In this document: piece by piece, positions 11,851-22,560 of the stretch
Layout of the letters: every line of letters starts with the position of its first letter
Numbering within the stretch: the first letter of the stretch is position 1
NCBI GenBank assembly: GCA_012932295.1
Contig: JAAONU010000002.1
Location: 16,715,388-16,779,387, forward strand
Origin: Cyclina sinensis
Taxonomy: Eukaryota > Mollusca > Bivalvia > Venerida > Veneridae
DNA: 64,000 nt
Direction of reading: 5' to 3'
Made by a program: the position numbers and the translations under genes
Notes under the pieces: generated by a model
Seen by the model: only the letters and a program-made list of their open reading frames with translations
What the model was told of the DNA's origin: nothing
Databases searched by the model: none

Positions 11851-12068
11851 TAAAGATGTCTTGATATATCATGTATATGTTTTAGTTACTGTAAACAGAT
11901 GTCTTGAATGATCATATCTGTGTTCTGATGTATATAAACAGAGGTCTTTGGTTATCATATTTTTGATCTAGTTAATGTAAACAGAGGTTTTGAGATCTCA
12001 TGTTTGTCTTTTGAAACAGAAGTTTTGAGATATTATTTTTGTTCAAGTTATTGTAAACAGAGGTCCAG

Positions 12069-12139
12069 TATGCTACAGTTGTAACCAACAACTGAGTCCA
12101 GAACACTGCAATAAGATCGATATATGTGACAACGGACAG
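12069..12139 (+). CDS. Exon, Ly6 domain 4, type a
   Basis: Acceptor GAGGTCCAG, phase 1. It completes Leu with the last base of exon 10087-10201, then CYSCNQQLSPEHCNKIDICD and NGQ before GTATGT, phase 0. The acceptor lies in a degenerate copy of the 43-bp repeat unit (GTAAACAGAGGTC). Confidence 0.8.
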
Positions 12140-12588
12140 GTATGTCATTGTTTTCATATTTGTTAGTGTTAAGCTTTATCGTGATCTGACACAAACTTTA
12201 CGTGCCAACCCGGAACTTTTCGTGAGAGAGTGCAAGAAGACACAAATAAGTTTTCGCCAGTCTTACAAATTAAGAAAAAAATCAGTTCCAACATGACTCC
12301 TTATTAAATCAAAGACAATCGCTAATAGCGTCATGCATGTGCGTTTACTTACGTTCAAGCACAAAAGTGATCTGTAACATATATTGCGGAATATTTTTAT
12401 ATGACGTAGGTGATGGAGTCACTGTAGCGTAGAGCTATTTTTTTCATTTTTTGAAGATATTAAGAAAATGAATAAATCATAAATTTACGATGCTTACGAA
12501 CTGATAGTATTTTGATTTTCCTTATAATGTTACATTATCTGTAAGCAACATTATCTCTTTTTATTTCCTTACATTGTTTGTTATATAG

Positions 12589-12654
12589 AATTGTGGCCTT
12601 CTGCGGCATCAGTTTATGGACACGTTCTATGAAACAAAATGCCTAGACAAAGAG
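12589..12654 (+). CDS. Exon, Ly6 domain 4, type b
   Basis: 66 bases, phase 0-0. It encodes NCGLLRHQFMDTFYETKCLD then KE, ending four residues after the Cys as in the other type b exons. Acceptor TTATATAG, donor GTAATA. Confidence 0.78.
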
Positions 12655-13043
12655 GTAATAATTTTACAGTTGTTTCATTATTAATATGAAAGATATTTCT
12701 ATATGTTGTGGCTTTTTGTTTACTTAATGGTTGTTTGTCGATACCTATACAATTATTAACCTCTGTGTCATACTGTAGTCTGCCTACATATAGTTAATAA
12801 TATATTAAGAAAATAAATTCCAAATACTGTATTTTCAAAAGCTTCGAATTGCCTGTAGTAATCCGTGGTAACCTTTTTTTACCAATTCGCAATAACATAC
12901 TTGTTATTCTAAACAATTCCAAACATATGTTTACATGACAGTGTAAATGAACAATTTTCTAAAATATCAAGTATGATAACAATTTACTGAAATAGAAAAT
13001 ATTATGATGTCCAAGTTTAAGAATTAATATTGCATTCTTTTAG

Positions 13044-13634
13044 AAATGCGTTTCTGACAGCGCCGACAGTAATACTTATCCTAAATGCTGCACGACATCC
13101 CTGTGTACGTTTTCAAACCGAGTCACCCAAAGTAGTGTTATTACACCTACAAGACGCCAAACGACATATCATGGATCACTACTGCACCAACAACAGAACT
13201 AACAACCAACAGTGGATATACCACTCCTGGATCAACTTCACCGACAAAACATGGTTTTACAACGGCTCCACAAACTTCCGCAACAAAACATGGATTTACA
13301 ACGGCTCCACAAACTTCACCAACGAAACATGGATTTACAACGGCTCCACAAACTTCACCGACAAAACATGGATTTACAACGGCTCCACAAACTTCACCAA
13401 CGAAACATGGATTTACAACGGCTCCACAAACTTCACCAACGAAACATGGATTTACAACGGCTCCACAAACTTCACCAACGAAACATGGATTTACAACGGC
13501 TCCACAAACTTCACCAACGAAACACGGATTTACAACGGCTCCACAAACTTCACCAACGAAACGTGGATTTACAACGGCTCCATCAAGAACACCAACAACA
13601 AATCTTGGATCTACAAAACCAATGAATCAAGCGC
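13044..13634 (+). CDS. Exon, Ly6 domain 4 type c plus mucin-like Thr/Pro repeat (one-base gap)
   Basis: Begins KCVSDSAD and reaches YPKCCTTSLCT, the closing Ly6 cysteines, then VITPTRRQTT. In this frame a stop appears at 13200. The frame two bases later reads TTAPTTELTT and then about nine 13-residue repeats of the type HGFTTAPQTSPTK, rich in Thr, Ser and Pro as in O-glycosylated mucin-like stalks. It ends in phase 1 at a GTATGT donor. The exon is 591 bases; phase 0-1 needs 592, so exactly one base is missing, best placed near 13178. This could be a consensus error or a real frameshift. Confidence 0.7.
13238..13590. repeat. 39-bp coding minisatellite
   Basis: About nine tandem 39-base units inside the exon. 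The length is a multiple of three and no unit has a stop in any + frame, so all three frames stay open. Only the Thr/Pro frame continues in phase into the downstream TSP1 exon. Confidence 0.92.
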
Positions 13635-14108
13635 GTATGTTTTTTTTATATTGTTTTCTTTTTTTTCAGGCATTTACTGATGTTTTAATCTTAACCTTCG
13701 ACACTTTCTGTTTAATGACTCTGTAATACATATAGTTTTTTTAAATATGTGAATTCACCAAAGTCCTTGTAGCGTAAATAACAATTTAAATAAACAAAAC
13801 CAAAAAAAAAAACGAAGTTGGTTTTCGATATTGCAGTTCGATTTGAATTTATTTCGCTTTTTCATATTGCCTGATAAAAACAAAATCATTTCTTTTACAA
13901 ACAGTTTTTAGAATGACTAATTTCAACATTCACCTTCAATATACTACTTGTAACCAGATTTTTATGGGCTAGTGTTGTAAATTGATCGAAGAGCATGATT
14001 TAAATTCTTATGAAAAGAGATCTTAAAAGCTTAGTTTAACATCGTTATACACATGCATTTTAAAGTGTACGTTATGTATTTTGCACCGTTCTAAGTTTTG
14101 TTCATTAG

Positions 14109-14295
14109 TCGGTCAGTGGTCGGAGTGGAGCGAATGGGGGCCTTGTTTAGAACCGAATGCAGGACGCCTTTGGGATCCGTGAACGCTACCGTTACTGTGA
14201 CAACCCTAACCACACACCTCCAGACAGCTGTACGAACGGTCACACAGAGCATGACCAAAAGCGCTGCTCTGGTGGTGGAACAGATGCTTGTATAC
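14109..14295 (+). CDS. Exon, TSP1 domain 2 (two one-base gaps)
   Basis: Starts in phase 1 with GQWSEWSEWGPC, continues one frame over as RTECRTP, and again one frame over as FGIRERYRYCDNPNHTPPDS followed by C...KRC...DAC. Together these give the six Cys of a TSP1 repeat. The breaks fall at T runs 14146-14148 and 14169-14171. The exon is 187 bases; a 1-1 phase TSP1 exon needs a multiple of three, and two extra bases give 189. The domain identity is secure; whether the gene is intact is not. Confidence 0.75.
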
Positions 14296-14691
14296 GTATG
14301 GATATTTCATAAAGATATTTTCTGACGTAACAGACTTTAACCTGTACGGAACCGTCACGAAGGATTTTGATAACATATCATGATTAGTTGTGGTGCTGTT
14401 TTCATTCAATCAGTCACTTGAAAATTTCTCTTCATAAGAAAGTTTTAAAATGGTTAAAGGCATCAGATGATTTAGACGAATTTCTACATAATTTCTAAAA
14501 TGTTATGCCGTCTCAATTTTTACCATCACCTAAAGCTGAATAAATGAACAGCTTTAAGAGAATAGTTGGTTAAAGTAAAATACAATTTTGTAACAAACTT
14601 CTGTCGCAGTCAATGTATTAATTCATATGTAATAGAGTCTAGCCGTTTATAGGCCGTGTAATCATGCTATGCTGTCATACTTTGTTTACAG

Positions 14692-14807
14692 CAGCCCAGA
14701 TAATAGATATAATGTTGAAAGGGACTTGGGAATTACAAGGAACGGTCATGCTTAAGTGTGTAGTGACAGGCTATCCCACGCCAGATGTGCAATGGCTCAC
14801 GCACACT
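14692..14807 (+). CDS. Exon, Ig domain, first half
   Basis: Acceptor TTTACAG, phase 1-0. It reads GTWELQGTVMLKCVVTGYPT then PDVQWLTH before GTATGT. The C-x-V-x-G-x-P-x-P-x-V-x-W pattern is the B/C-strand core of an I-set immunoglobulin domain. Confidence 0.85.
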
Positions 14808-15297
14808 GTATGTTTAATCTTATGTAGAAAATATGTTTGAAAGATTTTTTATTCTTTCAAAGAACTATGTTCAGTTAAATAAAGGCAATTTTTTCAAGGG
14901 TTCTTAAAAAGAGAAAACGACGTTTTGTTGCGTAATATTAACACAGTTGTAACGTAAACCATTTTCTTTAATTCAAAACACATTGCTAGTTGAGATAGAA
15001 CATAAAACGAAAAAGAAAATATTTACACTCAGCTGATTATGACTAATTGCGGATTATGACAAACTGAAGTTGGTTTCCGGTAATTTGAAGAATGCGCATT
15101 GGTTTGGTCCTTTTTGTAAGATTATTAATTATAAATATGATGAAATAATGAGAATTACTGCGCACGCCGATCAAATATTGCTTAAGGGTAAAACAAAATG
15201 TTGCCTGTGAAATTCAAACGGTAAAAATTGGAACATTCCAAATCGATAAAAGTATGTTTTTATATATTATTTAACCTGGTGTTACATTCTTCAACAG

Positions 15298-15465
15298 AAG
15301 GTGGGTGTGCAGCAGTATTTTAATGATCCAGCACAAATTATCATTGGACCAATTCAAGACATCCACAGAGGATTGTATAAGTGTGAGGCATCAAACAGGT
15401 GTAGTAAAGCTGCTATCCAAGACTACAACACACCAGATTTCAGAAGAAGATCAATCTTTGTATAA
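15298..15465 (+). CDS. Exon, Ig domain, second half; possible C-terminus
   Basis: Acceptor TTCAACAG, phase 0. It reads IIIGPIQDIHRGLYKCEASN: the D-x-G-x-Y-x-C-x-A-x-N F-strand motif of the same Ig domain. Two endings are possible. The frame stays open to TAA at 15463-15465 (ending RRRSIFV), which would make a secreted protein with no membrane segment. Alternatively a donor at 15399 (AACAG|GTGTAG) leads to an exon I did not find. Confidence 0.7.
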   Translation, partial: KVGVQQYFNDPAQIIIGPIQDIHRGLYKCEASNRCSKAAIQDYNTPDFRRRSIFV

Positions 15466-15749
15466 ATCATAATCTGCTAATAACTTGTACAATATTCTAC
15501 CAGCTACCTCTTTCATTTTGTTTTTGTTTTCTTCTTTTGCCCATACCGTTTGTTTTTTCTGAAGAAAAAAGGCGCATGCTTTATGTCAAATGTGCTCTAC
15601 TTTGCCTAAGATTCAGTATGTTAAATGAAACTGTTGTTGAATATTTGGATGTTGTCCTAGCACAGAATTCAAAATTCAAATATCGAATGCCGTGCTAGCA
15701 CAAAATTAACAATAACTGTCCGTTAGACAGCAGCTTGTGTATTTAAAGT

Positions 15750-16140
15750 TATTTGTCAAACATGCAGGTAACATCATAGTAATAAACAATATAATTATCT
15801 GACCTTGCTTTTTGACCCTTTTATCCCAAAAGCAACAGGAATTATCCTTGATGAGGGGTAAGCAAATGTTGTAAGTTAACATGCAGGTAGATGATAAGAA
15901 AAAGCAAGTTATGGTCCGGAAATGGTTTCTTTATTATAAGGCACTGTGACCTTGCCCTTTTATGGTTTGGCCGCAAAATCAATAGGAACCATCCTTGGTT
16001 TGGTGGGGTTACATTTAGAAGTTTTCATACAGGTAGATAATAAGGATAGCAATTAATGGACTAGAAACGATAGCGTCTACGGACAGACGGACAGACAGGC
16101 AGAAAGACAGACGGACAACCCAGTTCCAGTATACCCCCTC
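15750..16140. repeat. Dispersed repeat with GGACAGAC tail
   Basis: Two roughly 140-base units (ACCTTGCTTTTTGACCC... and ACCTTGCCCTTTTATGG...) both contain GGAA(T/C)(T/C)ATCCTTG and CAGGTAGAT. A run of ACGGACAGACGGACAGAC follows near 16080. This is the same style as repeats at 20.2, 21.2, 38.4 and 61.6 kb. Confidence 0.65.
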
Positions 16141-17196
16141 CAACTGTCTTGCTACCACAATGTTTAAAATTTAAATGTCGCACTTAGCGCAGCTTTCACT
16201 TCTGCCAATGTCGAAAATATAATGTTGTGCTTACATGACATTTCACCTTGACTTATCGCCAATGTCGCAAAATAAGAGTTGATTCTTCTTCACACAGATT
16301 GCATTTTTCATCCTTGCTGCCTTTTTGTCTCTTATCACTGAAAAGGAAAAAAGTATTGCGCTCTTAGGCCATCATTTTTTAATTATCAGTTTTATGGGAG
16401 CGCCGACCCCAAATTTTGCTAAAATGAAATAAAAATTAAAGACTGTGGCGCTAGTTTTATTTTCATATTGCGCGCCGACTCTAACAAAATCGTCGTTTAA
16501 AAATTAAAGTTTGACAACGATCAGGTAAATTTATTCGTGATTTTTTAAGCGGAGCTGATGCGTCAACAACTTTAATTGGATGCTGTTTTACAATCTAACC
16601 AAACACGTTATCTGATATATACTTACTTTGTTGCAAATGCAAGATGGTAGTCAATGAATGAGATCGTCGTGCAGTGGACAACAAAAATAATAATGACGGA
16701 TTATTTCAAACTTTAAGTTATCTAAGCCAACAAATGATCGTCATTTATAGGAAAGATTAATTGATATACACTGTCTTTGATGTTGTTCAAGAGCTACAAA
16801 GTGAAGTCAAAATTAAAGAAGTAGAGTTGGAGGACAAACAGAAATACCTGCCAGCCTTCCATTTTATGTCATCAAACCTTTTTGGTACGCTTTCATACCA
16901 TTAAATATCAGTAATAAAATGCTGTAGGATATTTGATAACTATTTACTTGATTTTTGTGAGTGTGACAAAAGGTCATTCTTTATTTTTCAGTTTAATTTG
17001 ATATCTGGACAAAATCTTTCTGAAACATGAAAATTTTCATTTATTAATCTTACACTGTTGCAGTGTTGCTGTCATTTTGTTCTGTATTTAATTTTCCATA
17101 GATTCCAATTCCAATTATTAAATGTAAAACTAAAGATGGTGTGCATCTTAATACTTGCTTTCTTTTCATAGTATATCATCATTGTCAGTGATCGGC
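16141..17196. other. Intergenic, no supported gene
   Basis: AT-rich. Short coding-like text near 16795-16880 (QELQSEVKIKEVELEDKQ in one + frame) may belong to the relic that follows, but there is no supporting splice context. Confidence 0.4.
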
Positions 17197-18010
17197 ATTT
17201 TCTATCCAGGCGACAGCCTTCATAACCTGCGACGAATATGGTTAGAGGAGAGTTGTGTACAGAGCAGGAGAGCTGTCAACAGAAGTCAGCATCAGTAATA
17301 AGGCTGGGGGAAAAATTGCTGTACATGTGCGACAGTTCCCTATTTCGTGATGGTACACATCAGGATAAGATCATTGTGACAAAAAGCCTGTTCTGCACTT
17401 CAACAACAGATGCAACTTACTATGCTGGTAGGTGGACACCATAAAAATGCCAGTTTTAAGTTTCTCTTCAGTTCTCCGAAATAAAGAGAAACATCAGATT
17501 TACTATAGCGTTTATGTATCTCTATGATATACATGTATGAGGTCTGTATTTAAATGCGAATAAAAGTTAAATGATCCTTGCTACTTTAAAAACTATCTGT
17601 ATCAATTAAGAGTAACATAAGTAGAGAGGAAGAGGTTGTGAAGCTGCATTTTTCAGTAAGTTTAAATTTCAGGGCTTTTTTTCCTTCTATAGAAGGGGCC
17701 GTTTTTTTTGCATCTTCCCCTCAGGAAAAGTATTAAAATCATTCAGTTTTCCGCTAAAATTCAATTTACATCAAGTTTTTTCTTCCCCTCTTGCAAATAT
17801 ACCGAGTTAATTTTCCCAAAATTTAAGGGAAGGGCCCTACCTGTGAAAAAAGCATGGCTTTATAATTAAAAATCACTTTGCAGGAAAAGCAAGGCTGTTT
17901 GACGACATCTGCTTCTACTGTAGAGACAGGGAAGTTAAACAATGAAAGGATGCATCAGTTGAAAGAAGAGTTTGGAATTGTGAGACCAATCGGTGCAGTG
18001 TGCAAGACAA
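17197..18010 (+). pseudogene. Unrecognised coding relic, possibly two exons
   Basis: 17238-17423 reads ELCTEQESCQQK... then GEKLLYMCDSSLFRDG and ...ATYYAG before a GTAGGT donor. After a CAG acceptor near 17883, a second piece reads GKARLFDDICFYCRDREVKQ, then a stop, then Cys-containing text (ERRVWNCETNRCSVQD). Codon content looks protein-like, but stops interrupt it and I do not recognise the family. A transposon-derived or cysteine-rich gene fragment are both possible. Confidence 0.35.
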
Positions 18011-20000
18011 ATCACCAGTGAAAACAGACATGCAAAGCTGAAAAAAAGTGAATGCAAATGTCTAAAAGCATCAGCTGGATTTCTGTCAGTTATGTTTGTT
18101 CTTATGTGTTTTGTGGACTTTCAGATCCTGTTGACATCTCTGACATTAGGTTTTGAAAGGAACAGATCCTGTGAAATGTTGATACATCAGAGTGATATGT
18201 TTAAGTATTTGAGAATTGTGTAAGAAAGAATTGACAAGTTTACAATATATTCTAGTACTTGTGAAATGTTGATTAATTTCAGTTTACTTGTTTTAGAACT
18301 TTAGAACTGTATTTGAAAAGATAAGTATGTTATGTTTACTTACCATGAAGTTATAGAAGTGACTTATTTTTCTTCAAAGCAAATTTCTACTTTCTTGATT
18401 TTTTTATCTATCATGGGGTACATGTGTTCCTGAGAAATGTTCACATATAGATAGATGCCTATTCATTATTAAGGTTATTTTTGTTTATTATAAATGATTG
18501 TAGTCTTGATCTTATTTTTCTTCTGTCTGTAAGTTTTTGCTCACTCTTGCTGTCTGTCTACTAGCATTCTGATATATTATAACAATTGGGGTGTTTAAAT
18601 ACTAAAAGTCAAAATTTAAAACTTCGAAAATTACAGTTCTGTTAAAGTTTAACTTTGTCATAGTGAGCAATGATTAGGTCACTAGGTGTCAGAAGTAACA
18701 GAAATTGTTCTCTTTCAACTGTGGCCCCTTGTTGCTTGCACTTTCAGTTCTATACTGATATTGGTGGCTAAGTCATGTTTATGTATTTTGACAGTGTTCT
18801 GCAATGTTAGGGTATTTCAAGGCAGAATATGAGTATGCCAAGCTTAAATTACTCTTGTTTTTCAATCTCTAGTACTTTAAATGTTGAGCCAGAAATGTTT
18901 GTGTTTATCTTTTGACCACAAAATTCCACATTAACCAATGTAATATAAATAAAAAAATACCGGCAATTTTTTCGTTTTATTATTATTTTTTTGGTCGACT
19001 CCTCATTTTTTTAGATTTTATTTTTATTTTTATTCCCCCTCCCCCTCCCCCCACCGCCACTCTTTTTTTTTTTCAAAAATCTCCCGTAAAACATAAGATA
19101 AAAAAATTCTGGCCTTACATTCAGTAAATATCATAGACATTCAATACAATCAATATATAAAGCAGTGCTACTTAAAGATTTCCTATACATATAAAGTTGG
19201 ATATTTTATTTTATTACATATGAACAAAATAAAGTAAATTGTTGCTTTATCATGCAATACAATCTGTGGAATGAATTTCATAGAAAAACGATCCTGACAA
19301 ATTTAACAAGATATGGATGTCGGGGAAATTCTATCCCAGTCCAATTTACAACTTTAGAACATACATGTGTTTTAGTGTTAAGTTTTACTCAGATAGGGAT
19401 AAAACAAATTCAGTAAACTGCGATTCGCCATGGAAACGTATTTCTCAAAAGGTGAATATCTAGTTGACTAGTATAAATATCAAGTACATTTTACATTAAT
19501 ATTATTAGTATTGTGATCAGGTGTCAAACTGAGGTGAAAATTAATTTCACTGAGTTAACACTGTTTTGATGTACTAATTACTGGTGTTTAATCCTTACCC
19601 TGCTGGAGGCAATTGACTCTGCCTTTGTGGCAAGTACAGACCAAGATGAGCCTGCAGTCTGATCATGATATGCTCTTTTCGCCTTTCCAGTAAGCACCCC
19701 CATAATCAATTAATGAATATGTCCATATTGAAAGATAGACAAGTCCATTTTATATATGTTAGGGGTTAACAAACTGTGTTTTATACTGAAATAAAATATA
19801 ATAGTACAAAGATAATAATTCAAGAATATAGACAGTCAAAGAAGTCAATGTCACTCAATAAAAATTGTTTACCGGTATTAAAGACTCCAAGGAGAAACGG
19901 AACTGACTGTTGACAGCAGCTTATACATACAGACTGATGTACAGATGACCTCTAGAAGAGCCCTATGTAGAAGCGAGCTTAAATATCTGCAAATCACTTA
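18011..20000. other. Intergenic, no supported gene
   Basis: AT-rich with a C/T tract near 19033-19055. Short open frames here lack domains, splice context or coding bias. Confidence 0.5.
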
Positions 20001-20008
20001 CCAGTGAG

Positions 20009-20060
20009 TTTGTGTGTGTGTGTGTGTGTGTGTGTGCGCGTGTGTGCGTTCGTGCGTGTG
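20009..20060. repeat. (TG)n microsatellite
   Basis: A TG run with a few GCG interruptions. Confidence 0.95.
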
Positions 20061-20169
20061 AAAAAAATGACAACGCTGTATTCTCTGTTGTCATCGCAAA
20101 CACAACATCATAACAAATTCCCTTGTGAATGTCGCAAGTCACCTAGCCTCTATCAGTCTTAAACAAAAA

Positions 20170-20600
20170 AGATGTCACAGACAAGAATGCCCCCGAAACA
20201 TGGCACTGGTCACAGTCATGGTAGCTTACTTATAACGAAATTATGACTTATGTTAAAGTTTTTGGACAATTGGATCTTCAAGGTGAATGTCACTCAGAGG
20301 CCAAGGTCAGATAAATATAGGTCAGTGGGAAGGTGTTGTCCAAAGGGGTGTTGTGTCCAAGTATGAAGTAAATCCAATAAGTAATAAGGAAGTTATAACA
20401 CATGTTAAAAGTTTTGTACAATTGGTTCCTCAAGGTGAAGGTCATTCGTGGGTCAAGGTCAAATAAGTATAGTTCAGTTGGAAGGTGTTTTTTGTCCAAA
20501 GGGGTGTTTTTTGTCCAAGTATGAAGTAAATCCACTTACTTTCAAGGAATGTTAAAGTTTTCGGACGGAATGACGGACGAACAGTTAAAAACTATATGCC
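20170..20600. repeat. Dispersed repeat, two tandem units
   Basis: Two copies of a block containing TTAAAGTTTT(T)GGACAATTGG, CAAGGTGAA(T/G)GTCA, GGTCAAGGTCA and TGTCCAAG. It ends CGGACGGAATGACGGACGAA, then ATATGCCTCCCTTCATGGGC. Open frames on the - strand are by-products of the repeat. Confidence 0.7.
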
Positions 20601-20689
20601 TCCCTTCATGGGCATAAAAAAATAGTATTTTCACATTCATCTTATACCATGAAGCTTCTTTTACATGGCATAGTTTCAAAATGTTAGCT

Positions 20690-20965
20690 AGGATCAGATT
20701 CAAAATGTTAGCTGGGATCAGATGCAACATGTTAGCTGGAATCAGATGCAACATGTAAGCTGAGATGAGATGCAAAATGTTAGCTTGGATGAGATGCAAC
20801 ATATTAGCTTGGATCTCTTGCAACATTTTAGCTTGGATCAGATGCAAGATGTTTAGCTTGAATCAGATGCAAAATGATAGCTGGGGTTCAGATGCAAAAT
20901 GTGAGCTGGGATGAAATGCAACATGTTACCTGGGGTCAGATGCAACATGTTAGCTGGAATCAGAT
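20690..20965. repeat. Degenerate tandem repeat of about 25 bp
   Basis: About eleven units of the form GGATCAGATGCAAAATGTTAGCT with frequent substitutions. It directly follows the dispersed repeat at 20170-20600. Confidence 0.85.
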
Positions 20966-21109
20966 ATAAAGCGTTTGGGTTTTATTTATGTCTTCTACAT
21001 TGCTGCAATCTAGGAGGCCTGTTTGGGATTTTAGAAAATTACTATTTTTTATTAAAAACAGGAACCTGGCAGACCATTTTGGTAGAGACAATGTGAAACA
21101 GTTTTTATA

Positions 21110-21470
21110 CGATATAACAAACACAAAATGACAAAGGGGATAATTCAAAATGTAAGTGAGTTGAAGTTATGGATTTTATGCACCGTACTCCGTCTCATCA
21201 CCAACAACCTAGTTTCTAAGTTTGAAGCCAATTCCCATGTATACTTTGTGAAAAAATGGCCGGACAAGGAAAACTGAAAAGGGGAGATAATAGAGTAATA
21301 TTTTAATGCACTGCACTTCACCCAATCGCCATCAAGCTATATTCCAAGTTCGAAGTCAATGCCTTGTATACTTTTGGAGTTATGCTCCGGACAAAATGGA
21401 GACGGACGGACGGACGGACGAACAGACGATTCGACTATTATATGCCTCCCTTCGGGAACATGAAAAGGGA
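21110..21470. repeat. Dispersed repeat with GGACGGAC tail
   Basis: Two related units (CACC(G/A)...C(C/A)(C/A)CAA...AAGTTTGAAG or AAGTTCGAAG, then CAATGCCTTGTATAC) followed by GGACGGACGGACGGACGAAC and TATATGCCTCCCTTCGGG. It has the same terminal text as the repeat at 20170-20600. Confidence 0.7.
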
Positions 21471-22211
21471 ATATTTTTATATATATTCAGCATTTTTAAT
21501 CGTTTGGTTTTGTTTGTTTGTTTTTTTGTTGTTGTTTTTTTGGTTTTTTGGTTGTTTTTTTTTTTTTTTTGCTAAATGCACGGTATTATATAGACAAAAC
21601 TTCTTCCGTGCAACTCAGAGTGCTCATCCGGCACATTTCATACTGCGACAGTCAGACTGGTACTAAGTATCTATTATTTTTGAACGTAAATCTTCGAGAT
21701 GTTGACATTTTAGGAATTAATTCATAAATAGTAAGACAGAGTTTTGGAATTCTTTTGTCTGTTAAAAACCTACGACCGACCTTTGCACTTTAACGTAAAT
21801 GCTGGGGAAGGAATTGATTTTAGTAGCTTCATTCTCAACACGTTTTAGGGTATTATTTCCAATTCCATCTTTAATTGGATACAAGTCGCAAGCTGAAGTT
21901 TCCTTGTTTGGTAAGCGTAGTTCTGTAAAGCCAATTATTGCAAGAATTAGCAACATATCCCTGCGCATTTGTGTTACAAACGAACGCCATGTAAAACGCC
22001 TGTGTGGGTAAGGTTTGCTAAAAACCGTGAATCAGTTACGATATCTATATGCTCCTTATTCTTGAATTTGCATAATGTGTATGTCAGGTAATTGCTTTGT
22101 AAACTGACTTTGTAAAACATAACTGTACACTAAAGCGTCAGCGAGCAAATGTAATCAACCATTGTATGTATCTTGTCGCAAAACTGAAATCGGAGCTTTG
22201 TTCTCGTTTCT

Positions 22212-22560
22212 GTAATAAGCAGCAGACCTTTTCACAAAAAATCTTACGATTTATCTTAAGATTTTTACTTACGATAATCGTAAGTGAAATCTTAAGTCAT
22301 TTTCACAAAACCAATCGTAAGTTTATTTTTTTTATCTTATGATAATTCTTATTCAGGATAAAAACTTATGATACATTTTACTTGCAAATGTAACATTTTA
22401 CACTTACGAACGGGTAACATCAATCGTTAGGTTAAGATATATTTTACACTTAAAATTTTCTTACGATTTTTTGTGAAAAGGATATTTATCGTAAGATTTC
22501 ACTTACGCAAAAATATTGTCGTAAGATTTTTTTTGTAAAAAAGGTCTGCCGGCCTTTATT
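22212..22560. mobile_element. Palindromic MITE-like element
   Basis: Terminal inverted repeats GCAGACCTTTTCACAAAAAA and the complement of GTAAAAAAGGTCTGC bound about 330 bases. Inside, CTTACGA or its complement TCGTAAG recurs eight or more times in both orientations, so almost the whole element can fold on itself. It has no coding capacity. Confidence 0.75.

Larger units (their letters stand above)
539..15465 (+). other. Gene span: mosaic Ly6-TSP1-mucin-Ig extracellular protein (5' end outside window)
   Basis: Fifteen exons are read on the + strand. They encode, in order: a partial Ly6 domain, Ly6, TSP1, Ly6, Ly6, a Thr/Pro-rich repeat, TSP1 and one Ig domain. Each Ly6 domain is split into up to three exon types. 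Type a (CYxC half) starts in phase 1 and ends in phase 0, type b is 0-0 and type c (ending CC....CN) is 0-1; TSP1 exons are 1-1. These phases fit at every junction once three missing bases are allowed for. Ly6 and TSP1 domains are extracellular binding modules, so the product is probably secreted or surface-bound; its partner is unknown. The start codon and signal peptide lie before the window. Introns without their own entries show no other feature. I know of no named gene with this order, so no symbol is given. Confidence 0.75.

Noticed and set aside
13212..13625. Open frame with repeated MDLQRLHKLHQRN
   Set aside because: Same repeat in another frame, starting after an in-frame stop at 13200. 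No domain and no phase match downstream.
13030..13680. Long open frame (216 codons) with repeated WIYNGSTNFTNET
   Set aside because: It is one of three open frames across the 39-bp repeat. It does not join the Ly6 exon or the following TSP1 exon in phase; the Thr/Pro frame does.
20290..20847. Minus-strand open frames over 20.3-20.8 kb
   Set aside because: They follow the dispersed repeat and the 25-bp tandem repeat; repeated text such as LHLIPANML reflects the repeat period.
21306..21727. Overlapping open frames with hydrophobic FFFCCCFFGFL text
   Set aside because: Caused by a poly-T tract and the end of a dispersed repeat.
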